Shown: one piece after another, positions 33,288 through 45,200 of the stretch
Layout of the letters: each line of letters starts with the position of its first letter
How positions within the stretch are numbered: the stretch's first letter is position 1
Origin: Henricia sp. BOLD:AAB3569
Lineage: Eukaryota; Echinodermata; Asteroidea; Spinulosida; Echinasteridae
NCBI GenBank assembly: GCA_037783545.1
Contig: JBBELK010000033.1
Span: 62,001 to 126,000 of the forward strand
Direction of reading: 5' to 3'
DNA length: 64,000 nt
Notes under the pieces: model-generated
Database searches by the model: none
What the model was told of the DNA's origin: nothing
Seen by the model: the letters and a program-made list of their open reading frames with translations, nothing else
Made by a program: the position numbers and the translations under genes

Positions 33288-36200
33288 CTGGAAGGGACCA
33301 CATTTTGACAGAAAATTTTTACTACGAAAATTGTTAATTAGGAGGGGTATACAGGGGCGGATCCAGGAATTTTTCCAGGATGGGCTTTTGCCACCAGGGA
33401 GGGGTTTTGCCCGTCAGATTTTTATGTCAGCTTGTTTCGGACACACAAAAAATGCATTACATTATATTTTTTGGTGTCGGAGCAGGGAGGGGTTTTGACC
33501 CCCAAAACCCCCCCTCTGAATCCGCGCCTGGTATAGTTGTATTTGTTTTCATGATTCAGTATGTTCCCGCCCACTTTATTTTGTCTATTCCCTGCATTTC
33601 CCCTACTGTCTTTTTCATTTTTCAACCTCATCCTTTTCTGGCCTCCAATTTCCTCCCAATATTCCTTTTTACTAACTACACTTAAAGTAAAGTTCCAGAC
33701 CATGTTAGATGGAGCAGTCAACAGAGGGCAGGGCTCGACCTTAACGCTAGCCAGGCGTACATTGTCTAGTAAAAACTGCTGTGGGCAAGTAAAATCCACT
33801 TTTCAACTTGCCCGGCGGGCTACTTAAAACATGTGCACGTTCCTTGTTTTCCAGATGTGATTATTGAAAATAAAACGCACTCTTCAAAGCTTTACCTTTT
33901 GCGGCATGCAAACGACGATTGCGCATTGCATTTTTCCACGTGCAACACACGGCCACAGCTAGCTTGGGTCTGCATTGTGTCCAACACAGCTTGTGTACAA
34001 TATACGTGCATAGACATACATGCATCTGGTATCCGACTGCGGCCCCATACTGGCTCGGCCCCAAACTCGGCCCCAGACCAACTCGGCCCCCAATGCCTTG
34101 TGTACAAACTCGGCCCCAGACTGACTCGGCCCCAATTGCCTTGTGTACAAACTCGGCCCCAGACCAACTCGGCCCCCATTGCCTTGTGTACAAACTCGGC
34201 CCCAGACTGACTCGGCCCCAAACAGGCTAAACATTTGATTTTTCCCCAAAAGTCCATATACAGTGTGTTTTCAAAGATTTTAAGGAACTTTTTTTTTTAT
34301 TAGGAGAGCTATTAGCTCTCCTCGATTATCTCAGAAGAGCAATTTAGGGCTCTCCTGACTTTTTTAAAAATGAAGGACTGAAGAAGAGGAGGAAGAACAT
34401 CCCGACTCCACTACAAGCGACAGTGATTTCTAGCCATGGGGGGGATGAACAAAAATCAACTTTCTCAGTGCTAGTCAATATTTTAATGCTTTGTTTTTTT
34501 TATTTTTCAAACATTTCATGGGCTAGTAAAAATGTCTGCGGGCTAGTAAAAAACACAATTTACTAGCCCAGTGGGCTACTCTCAGAAAAAATTAAGGGCA
34601 AGCCCTGGAGGGCATTCTTATTTATTGCGTCTAGAGCAGCCGGTGATCCCACACCATGTTTCTTCGTTTGAACGAACACCGCCCCTATATGGAGCCAAAT
34701 GAGCACTCGGCATTTTTGGGGGTACTTCATGAGTTAAATTGCTTCTTTCCATGATATCCTAGCAGTGACCTGACATCACTAGTCCTTGCAAAGGGGACAT
34801 TGGTCCACCTTTTTAACAAAAGAACTTCCATCATTGAATCACTAAACAACCAGCCTACGACCTTGGCCTTTCCTATAATCTTCTGGCCTACAGGTTTCAT
34901 TTTCCTATCTACCCATCCACTCACCTTGCATGTGCACATATCCACTGGTCTATAATCGCCACGCCTCCATCCTTGAAGTTTTCCGAGATGCCCTTGGGTG
35001 GCACATAGTTGTAAACTTGATAATCTGGAAGATGTCTTCTTATTTCATCAATTTCTGTAGTATGATACAGAAATATATTGATAGAAACCTCAATATCCTT
35101 AAATGAGTAACATTGAGAGAATGAATGTTATTTACATGTAGGGTTTGTTTATCCCTTAATACCAGACGTCAGCTGACTGTATTCACCACTTGCATGGAAC
35201 TGCCATATTGGTAAAACAGCAAGGCTTTCCTTGCTTGAACAATGACTCCCTCGCGTTGTTACCATATACCGGTTGCTGTGATGTTGACTTTTGTCCATTG
35301 TAAAATATGCCCAGAAAGCCTCGTTTTGGACGCAAACGTGCAAGTGGTGAATAGCCAGTGCATCCCTGAGACACTACAAGAAGAACTACATAGTCCAGGC
35401 CCCTAGCTGGTTTTAAATGTATGTTTAAGACTGCCCAAACCCCGTTTTATTCCCTAATTAACTGCACTCGGAAAGAAATTATATTAAAATTTATAGGCGA
35501 TCCTCAGCAAATTTTGAGCAGTATGTGAGAATGAACTACTTTATTTACTTGGTTTATGAAAAATTATTTTATACAAAACCGTATGAAATAATCTCCAATT
35601 TGTTTTCAAACTCTTCCAGAGAACGCCAGGATCAGCAGTCGGTGGCCCTTACCTAGCAGCACATCTTAGGAGAGAGGACTTTGCTCGCAGCCATCGCAAA
35701 GAGGTTCCATCATTGAAAAAAGCAGCAGAGCAGATTAAAATGGCGCTACAAAAATACGACCTCGAGAAAGTGTTTATAGCAACGGATGCACCAAAACATG
35801 GTAAGATTATAGCAGAGAGAGAGAAAATTGTGTGTTTCTATGATAAGCTCTGTACTTAGTCCCATCTCAGTGAGTTATCGGGCCAATTTCATGCCGCTGT
35901 TAAATGGCCAATTTGTTGTTAACAGAGCGTCTTTCCGTTTCATTAGACTGTAACCTTAAGTTAAATACTGCAAAATGTTAACTTTAGAGGAAAAATGTAC
36001 TTAAATAGTGATTGAACAATAATGTTTCTAAGCATGCACATCCACTTGTAAAATGTTGAGGGTTCTACTTCCAACTGGTATTCTAATTATTCCCTGTGAC
36101 AGTTTTATGGAAGATGTGTATACATGCTGGAGTTTTCTGTGATAGTTTAATGAACAATGATATTGTGAAAGAATGGTTGAAAAATGTCAATGGGTCCCAT

Positions 36201-39200
36201 GTGCTTTGTACACAAAATGGAGTAACAACACAAGGCAAGTTGAATTGTGTTGTTATGCATGGCTGTTATGAGAAGCTGTCAGGCGTGGCTGTCGGTTGCA
36301 GCTGCTGGGCGCGGCTGTCGGGCGCGGCTGTCGGGCGCAGCTGTCGGCCACAGCTACCGGCTGCAGCTATCGGCTGTTGGGCGCGGCTGTCGGACGTGGC
36401 TGTCGGGCACAGCTGTCGGGCTGCAGCTATCGGCTGTCGGGCACGGCTGTCGTTGAAGCAAACAGTGCCATGTGATAAAGCCTCAAGGTGTTGTAAAAGT
36501 CAAGTTGTGGTGAGAGAAGTTGCAAAGGTATTGTACAAACAGGAGTCTTAACTTTTTGAAATCATTTTTGGAGGATAAGGCAGTTTATTGCCAGATAATC
36601 CCGATGTTACGTGTTTAAGGATTTCAAGGCTTCTATCGGTGCATTTCTGGATCAGGAAAGTTCATTTAGCTTGAGTTTAGTTTTGCTTTTACACAACGTA
36701 ACTTGATAAACATTCATTCTCCCCGATACAAGCTATATCACCTTCCCTCATCGGTTGCTGTTCCTGCCGCTGTATAATTCGAACCAGCCATTCAAAACCA
36801 ACCATTCAAAACCAACCACCTCAATGGTCGAGTGGTTAAGACGTCTGCCTAGTATGTAGGAGGTTGTGGGTTCGAGTCCCACCCAAGCACACTATGTAGT
36901 TCTTCTTGTAGTGTCTCAGGGATGCACTGGCTATTCACCACTTGCACGTTTGCGTCCAAAACGAGGCTTTCTGGGCATATTTTACAATGGACAAAAGTCA
37001 ACATCACAGCAACCGGTATATGGTAACAACGCGAGGGAGTCATTGTTCAAGCAAGGAAAGCCTTGCTGTTTTACCAATATGGCAGTTCCATGCAAGTGGT
37101 GAATACAGTCAGCTGACGTCTGGTATTAAGGGATAAACAAACCCTACATGTAAATAACATTCATTCTCTCAATGTTACTCATTTAAGGATATTGAGGTTT
37201 CTATCAATATATTTCTGTATCATACTACAGAAATTGATGAAATAAGAAGACATCTTCCAGATTATCAAGTTTACAACTATGTGCCACCCAAGGGCATCTC
37301 GGAAAACTTCAAGGATGGAGGCGTGGCGATTATAGACCAGTGGATATGTGCACATGCAAGGTGAGTGGATGGGTAGATAGGAAAATGAAACCTGTAGGCC
37401 AGAAGATTATAGGAAAGGCCAAGGTCGTAGGCTGGTTGTTTAGTGATTCAATGATGGAAGTTCTTTTGTTAAAAAGGTGGACCAATGTCCCCTTTGCAAG
37501 GACTAGTGATGTCAGGTCACTGCTAGGATATCATGGAAAGAAGCAATTTAACTCATGAAGTACCCCCAAAAATGCCGAGTGCTCATTTGGCTCCATATAG
37601 GGGCGGTGTTCGTTCAAACGAAGAAACATGGTGTGGGATCACCGGCTGCTCTAGACGCAATAAATAAGAATGCCCTCCAGGGCTTGCCCTTAATTTTTTC
37701 TGAGAGTAGCCCACTGGGCTAGTAAATTGTGTTTTTTACTAGCCCGCAGACATTTTTACTAGCCCATGAAATGTTTGAAAAATAAAAAAAACAAAGCATT
37801 AAAATATTGACTAGCACTGAGAAAGTTGATTTTTGTTCATCCCCCCCATGGCTAGAAATCACTGTCGCTTGTAGTGGAGTCGGGATGTTCTTCCTCCTCT
37901 TCTTCAGTCCTTCATTTTTAAAAAAGTCAGGAGAGCCCTAAATTGCTCTTCTGAGATAATCGAGGAGAGCTAATAGCTCTCCTAATAAAAAAAAAAGTTC
38001 CTTAAAATCTTTGAAAACACACTGTATATGGACTTTTGGGGAAAAATCAAATGTTTAGCCTGTTTGGGGCCGAGTCAGTCTGGGGCCGAGTTTGTACACA
38101 AGGCAATGGGGGCCGAGTTGGTCTGGGGCCGAGTTTGTACACAAGGCAATTGGGGCCGAGTCAGTCTGGGGCCGAGTTTGTACACAAGGCATTGGGGGCC
38201 GAGTTGGTCTGGGGCCGAGTTTGGGGCCGAGCCAGTCTGGGGCCGCAGTCGGATACCAGATGCATGTATGTCTATGCACGTATATTGTACACAAGCTGTG
38301 TTGGACACAATGCAGACCCAAGCTAGCTGTGGCCGTGTGTTGCACGTGGAAAAATGCAATGCGCAATCGTCGTTTGCATGCCGCAAAAGGTAAAGCTTTG
38401 AAGAGTGCGTTTTATTTTCAATAATCACATCTGGAAAACAAGGAACGTGCACATGTTTTAAGTAGCCCGCCGGGCAAGTTGAAAAGTGGATTTTACTTGC
38501 CCACAGCAGTTTTTACTAGACAATGTACGCCTGGCTAGCGTTAAGGTCGAGCCCTGCCCTCTGTTGACTGCTCCATCTAACATGGTCTGGAACTTTACTT
38601 TAAGTGTAGTTAGTAAAAAGGAATATTGGGAGGAAATTGGAGGCCAGAAAAGGATGAGGTTGAAAAATGAAAAAGACAGTAGGGGAAATGCAGGGAATAG
38701 ACAAAATAAAGTGGGCGGGAACATACTGAATCATGAAAACAAATACAACTATACCAGGCGCGGATTCAGAGGGGGGGTTTTGGGGGTCAAAACCCCTCCC
38801 TGCTCCGACACCAAAAAATATAATGTAATGCATTTTTTGTGTGTCCGAAACAAGCTGACATAAAAATCTGACGGGCAAAACCCCTCCCTGGTGGCAAAAG
38901 CCCATCCTGGAAAAATTCCTGGATCCGCCCCTGTATACCCCTCCTAATTAACAATTTTCGTAGTAAAAATTTTCTGTCAAAATGTGGTCCCTTCCAGATA
39001 TTTCATAGGAACCGGCGTGTCCACATTTTCCTTCCGAATTCATGAAGAGCGACAGATTCTAGGATTTGACCCCAAGATGACCTACAACAGGTTCTGTGGG
39101 GATGAGGAACCAGATGATTGTGAACAACCTCAGAAAAAATTAAGGGCAAGCCCTGGAGGGCATTCTTATTTATTGCGTCTAGAGCAGCCGGTGATCCCAC

Positions 39201-42200
39201 ACCATGTTTCTTCGTTTGAACGAACACCGCCCCTATATGGAGCCAAATGAGCACTCGGCATTTTTGGGGGTACTTCATGAGTTAAATTGCTTCTTTCCAT
39301 GATATCCTAGCAGTGACCTGACATCACTAGTCCTTGCAAAGGGGACATTGGTCCACCTTTTTAACAAAAGAACTTCCATCATTGAATCACTAAACAACCA
39401 GCCTACGACCTTGGCCTTTCCTATAATCTTCTGGCCTACAGGTTTCATTTTCCTATCTACCCATCCACTCACCTTGCATGTGCACATATCCACTGGTCTA
39501 TAATCGCCACGCCTCCATCCTTGAAGTTTTCCGAGATGCCCTTGGGTGGCACATAGTTGTAAACTTGATAATCTGGAAGATGTCTTCTTATTTCATCAAT
39601 TTCTGTAGTATGATACAGAAATATATTGATAGAAACCTCAATATCCTTAAATGAGTAACATTGAGAGAATGAATGTTATTTACATGTAGGGTTTGTTTAT
39701 CCCTTAATACCAGACGTCAGCTGACTGTATTCACCACTTGCATGGAACTGCCATATTGGTAAAACAGCAAGGCTTTCCTTGCTTGAACAATGACTCCCTC
39801 GCGTTGTTACCATATACCGGTTGCTGTGATGTTGACTTTTGTCCATTGTAAAATATGCCCAGAAAGCCTCGTTTTGGACGCAAACGTGCAAGTGGTGAAT
39901 AGCCAGTGCATCCCTGAGACACTACAAGAAGAACTACATAGTGTGCTTGGGTGGGACTCGAACCCACAACCTCCTACATACTAGGCAGACGTCTTAACCA
40001 CTCGACCATTGAGGTGGTTGGTTTTGAATGGTTGGTTTTGAATGGCTGGTTCGAATTATACAGCGGCAGGAACAGCAACCGATGAGGGAAGGTGATATAG
40101 CTTGTATCGGGGAGAATGAATGTTTATCAAGTTACGTTGGGTAAAAGCAAAACTAAACTCAAGCTAAATGAACTTTCCTGATCCAGAAATGCACCGATAG
40201 AAGCCTTGAAATCCTTAAACACGTAACATCGGGATTATCTGGCAATAAACTGCCTTATCCTCCAAAAATGATTTCAAAAAGTTAAGACTCCTGTTTGTAC
40301 AATACCTTTGCAACTTCTCTCACCACAACTTGACTTTTACAACACCTTGAGGCTTTATCACATGGCACTGTTTGCTTCAACGACAGCCGTGCCCGACAGC
40401 CGATAGCTGCAGCCCGACAGCTGTGCCCGACAGCCACGTCCGACAGCCGCGCCCAACAGCCGATAGCTGCAGCCGGTAGCTGTGGCCGACAGCTGCGCCC
40501 GACAGCCGCGCCCGACAGCCGCGCCCAGCAGCTGCAACCGACAGCCACGCCTGACAGCTTCTCATAACAGCCATGCATAACAACACAATTCAACTTGCCT
40601 TGTGTTGTTACTCCATTTTGTGTACAAAGCACATGGGACCCATTGACATTTTTCAACCATTCTTTCACAATATCATTGTTCATTAAACTATCACAGAAAA
40701 CTCCAGCATGTATACACATCTTCCATAAAACTGTCACAGGGAATAATTAGAATACCAGTTGGAAGTAGAACCCTCAACATTTTACAAGTGGATGTGCATG
40801 CTTAGAAACATTATTGTTCAATCACTATTTAAGTACATTTTTCCTCTAAAGTTAACATTTTGCAGTATTTAACTTAAGGTTACAGTCTAATGAAACGGAA
40901 AGACGCTCTGTTAACAACAAATTGGCCATTTAACAGCGGCATGAAATTGGCCCGATAACTCACTGAGATGGGACTAAGTACAGAGCTTATCATAGAAACA
41001 CACAATTTTCTCTCTCTCTGCTATAATCTTACCATGTTTTGGTGCATCCGTTGCTATAAACACTTTCTCGAGGTCGTATTTTTGTAGCGCCATTTTAATC
41101 TGCTCTGCTGCTTTTTTCAATGATGGAACCTCTTTGCGATGGCTGCGAGCAAAGTCCTCTCTCCTAAGATGTGCTGCTAGGTAAGGGCCACCGACTGCTG
41201 ATCCTGGCTTTCTCTGGAAGAGTTTGAAAACAAATTGGAGATTATTTCATACGGTTTTGTATAAAATAATTTTTCATAAACCAAGTAAATAAAGTAGTTC
41301 ATTCTCACATACTGCTCAAAATTTGCTGAGGATCGCCTATAAATTTTAATATAATTTCTTTCCGAGTGCCGTTAATTAGGGAATAAAACGGGGTTTGGCC
41401 AGTCTTAAACATACATTTAAAACCAGCTAGGGGCCTGGACGAGTGATAATGGCCCGAGACACAGGCGAGGACTAATATTAGCATCCAGGACCCTAGCCGG
41501 TTTTAAACGGATGTTCAAGACAGGCCAAACCCACTTTTATTCCCATTCATAAATACCTTTTTCGTTTAAATCGGTAAAACTCACAAAAATTCTTCAATAA
41601 TCTTGTCGTTTTGCAATGTACTTTCAGTTACATGCATGACCACGTTCGTTCAAACTGCTGTGCGTCGAGTTGTTTTTGTTTGATGCCCACGTTACGCGTA
41701 ATGCAAGCGTTGTTGTATGCACACGCACACAACCCGGTACTTGCCACAGTGCACATTTTGCTTTCCGGCGCGTGCAGTTTGTGCAAGTGCGTGTTCCATA
41801 AGCGCTGAATAGGGCGCGGGTGCAGGCCAGGGTAAAAAGAGTTAAAGACTGGCCGGTCTTTATCGTCCATTTAAGACTGTGATGTGCTCTCAGCCAATCG
41901 GGATGCGTAAACTGTCTAAGGTATTTTTTAATGTTTTGAAATATTTGTTCTTATATAAAGAATCAATAAACATACCGTACTCACTGTATTTGTCTTAAAG
42001 ATTCTAAATTTTTACTTTTAATAGAATTATACAATTGGACCTCATTAATTAGAGGTCCTTTTGACTTTGTAGGCACATTGTATTATCAGAAATGAAAACG
42101 ATGAACAGTATTAACAGTGCTCTTATTATCAGGGTTTCTTGTTATAAGCAGAATGTTGTATTAACAGTGCTCTTATTATCAGGGTTCCTTGTTATAAGCA

Positions 42201-45200
42201 GAATGTTGTATTAACAGTGCTCTTATTATCAGGGTTCCTTGTTATAAGCAAAATGTTGTATTAACAGTGCTCTTATTATCAGGGTTCCTTGTTATAAGCA
42301 AAATGTTGTATTAACAGTGCTCTTATTATCAGGGTTCCTTGTTATAAGCAGAATGTTGTATTAACAGTGCTCTTATTATCAGGGTTCCTTGTTATAAGCA
42401 GAATGTTGTATTAACAGTGCTCTTATTATCAGGGTTCCTTGTTATAAGCAGAATGTTGTATTAACAGTGCTCTTATTATCAGGGTTCCTTGTTATAAGCA
42501 GAATGTTGTATTAACAGTGCTCAGTGTTGTATTTGTGCAGTGCAAATGTCAGTGATTCACAACAATTCAGCATTTGCTTCGGAAACTAGTTTGTCAACTC
42601 AATACTTCGACTATCCCCCCTAAAATCATGTTATGTTTGTATATTGCTTCTCAAGATGTTGAAGAAATATGACTTATACAGATTGGTAGATAACAAAGAG
42701 TGTCTCACCTCCATTTCCCTCCAGTCTTCTGTGAGTTTGGTTTTATCGTTCTCGTCGTTAGATCCTAGTTTACTTTGTCTGAATTCATCACCGATGTCAC
42801 GTAGATGTTTCGCAAATCGCATGGATCTTCTTGCCTGCAATTACAAAATTCTAATAAAAAAATGTCCTCAGGGCTGATAATTAACCATTACGAAAAGCCC
42901 AGGGGCCAATTTCACAAAACATGTTAGGACCCGATTTCTGATTAAGCAGCGCTCTCTCCATTCCATAAAACTGTTTAAGCACTAGCAAACCAAACCGCAT
43001 GCTAACGTGACGCCATCTTTATCTTCGCCATACTCGGCAAAATTCGAGATACACTACAGATACACAACTTTCAGCTGTTGTTTAAATATCCCAGTCAGCG
43101 ACAAGCAAGGGTCTTCTGCGGTAGTGATAATCATCTCAAAATTGAAAACATTATCGATGATGGTACTTGAAAATTTTGACGTTGACTTATGAAAGCAGCC
43201 GATGAACGTGCTCGAACAAAACAGACGACAGCGTTGCGCGCGCGCTCTCTCTACGCGCGCTTAGAACAACAAGCTTTATGAAACAGGCCCTTGCTTGAGC
43301 GAATTTTCGTGCTATGCTTAATCCAACATTGTTGATTAAGCGTAATATGTTTTATGAAATTGGCCCCTGGTTGGAGAACAACCACTGCATTGTGACAAAC
43401 GTCCAGGCTACCAATTCCAGCTGCCATAGTGAAATTATTTGCATATTCTCAACCAAGCACTTGTCTAACTCGGCACCCAAAGAACATGTGAGCAAAATTT
43501 TAGAGATATCCGACAGCTAACTTTGTAAAAATTGTTGTAAAAAGGTTCACTATGGCAGCTGGAACTGGCACCCTAGGGCTGCGTTCAGCCGGGCGTATAC
43601 TCGTGTTAACACGAGTATACTCCTGCGCGCACAAACAGCAAGATTAACGACACTCAGGTCAGTGAGAGTATGCTCTAGCTACTCCCCAACAAGTGGGGAG
43701 TTTGCTCTTACTCCTGACGAATGCCATGTGATTAGTACGAAGATGGCAGAGTATGGGTTGGATATTTGGTGAATTTGCTCAACGTGTCAACTCAATAACT
43801 CACTAAGCCTTGCTTTAGACGGCATCAAAGGTTCTCACGACTTACGGCCTGTATTTTCTTTAGTTTCTTGTGAGTAGTGAAACAGCGTTTTTTGTGTAGT
43901 CATGGCAAGAGACGGCCATCTTCAACTGATAGCCATTCGCTCATGCGGACTGCGGACCTGCCGTTCGCATAATGTGACCTGAGTAGCGAGAACTGTACGC
44001 CCGAACGCAGCCTAGTTGTCAGTCGCATTGCAATAAAGACGTCATCCAACTTGGGCTAAATTATTAATAAATTTAAATGAACAAACTGAATGAATTCACA
44101 GTTAGCTGAAAATATTAGCTTTCAAATTAAATACATTGTATCATTAAAAATGGCAAATATGAGACGATTTATCTTTACTGTTTCCCACAAAAAATAGAAT
44201 TCAAAACAGAAGAAACTGGTCATCAAGATGTTTGTTAGTATTAAATGTCAAACCTCTGAGAAAATAGGGAAAAAATAGAAAAGTAGAAGATGAAATCAAG
44301 TGTAACTAATGAAGTAACATGGTTTAGTCCCTTTGCTATCATTTATCAATGGCCATTCTTCAATTTTGTTACTAGAGGAACGAGAAAATGACAATGTACC
44401 GGTACACCAAGAAATATGATGCACTCTGCGAAAACAAGTTCCTTCTCATACAGCCTAGACCATGTTTTTTTAAACCATAACTAGAAATCAGTGATGAATC
44501 TTGGTTCATTAAAGGTTTAGTGAAGTGAAAATTATCAACCAGCTGTTTTTATACATGTACACAAATCAAAAGGGCAAACTCAAATTTGTTATTATTTCAG
44601 AAAGAAGTGACCTTTTCTCTACTTCAAACATTTCTTGTCAGGTGAGGGCGCTGTGGGTATTACTGGTCATGGAGGGAACCCACAGTTGAAAAACAAAGAA
44701 AGAACATTACATTTTAAACAGTAACAGCAGCCCACTGATCCATTTTTGACCCCAACAAACTTGTTAGAATTGTTGCAAAAACTCAGCAAACTGATGCAGT
44801 TCATATTACATGTATCAAGAAGCCACAGAAAATGACACCAACTTTTGTACACAAGACAGTGGAGAATTCTTCTGTTGTCCTGAGATGACATCACAGCTTT
44901 GCTCATGAATATGTAAATTCTCATTAGCATAAAAATAGAAAACTTGCAATTACACCAAAATGCAACTATCAAATTCTCTAAAATTGATCGAAATGTGTAA
45001 AACACATCCTCTACTGTTATTTTACGCAATAAAAATCCTATTTCATGCATTCTTTAAAATACAAACACACAATGGAAATTCTCGGCGGTACATGAAGACC
45101 GCCTGGAATATCTGGGTACCACGCAGAATTTCAATTGTATTTTCATATTTTAATGAGCCTCGGTCAGCCGCTGATTTTTTAGTTACATGTATGGTAGCAA

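Larger units (their letters stand above)
33155..41442. repeat. POFUT2: Interleaved inverted duplication/triplication in POFUT2 (arms A, B, C)
   Basis: Arm A (33155-35394) is the reverse complement of 36891-39130. Arm C (39129-41442) is the reverse complement of 35393-37706. B (35393-39130) is therefore one continuous inverted copy of the gene's 3' part, and the core with exon 7 is present three times (about 34581-35394, 36891-37706, 39129-39943). Join 1 (35393-35394) shares GT and join 2 (39129-39130) shares CT between the two parents. Removing about 34583-39130 restores a simple collinear gene. Arms differ by only a handful of bases by eye. The order is duplicated, inverted-triplicated, duplicated (DUP-TRP/INV-DUP). 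Confidence 0.9.

Noticed and set aside
33861-34257. Overlapping frames of 96-125 codons (and mirror copies at 38028-38452)
   Set aside because: All six frames are open over the CTCGGCCCCAGAC minisatellite; a repeat artefact.
36096-36551. 151-codon ORF (and mirror at 40282-40737)
   Set aside because: It runs over the GGCTGTCGGGCG minisatellite in POFUT2 intron 6, with Cys/Arg/Leu-rich periodic composition and no family.
36826-36895. tRNA-Leu or tRNA-Ser gene
   Set aside because: A and B boxes are good, but the 5' and 3' ends do not pair as an acceptor stem and the sequence continues into a SINE body.
38984-39250. Small + strand gene ending [14 protein letters not shown]
   Set aside because: It is the POFUT2 exon 8 copy read across the rearrangement join into transposon sequence, not an independent gene.
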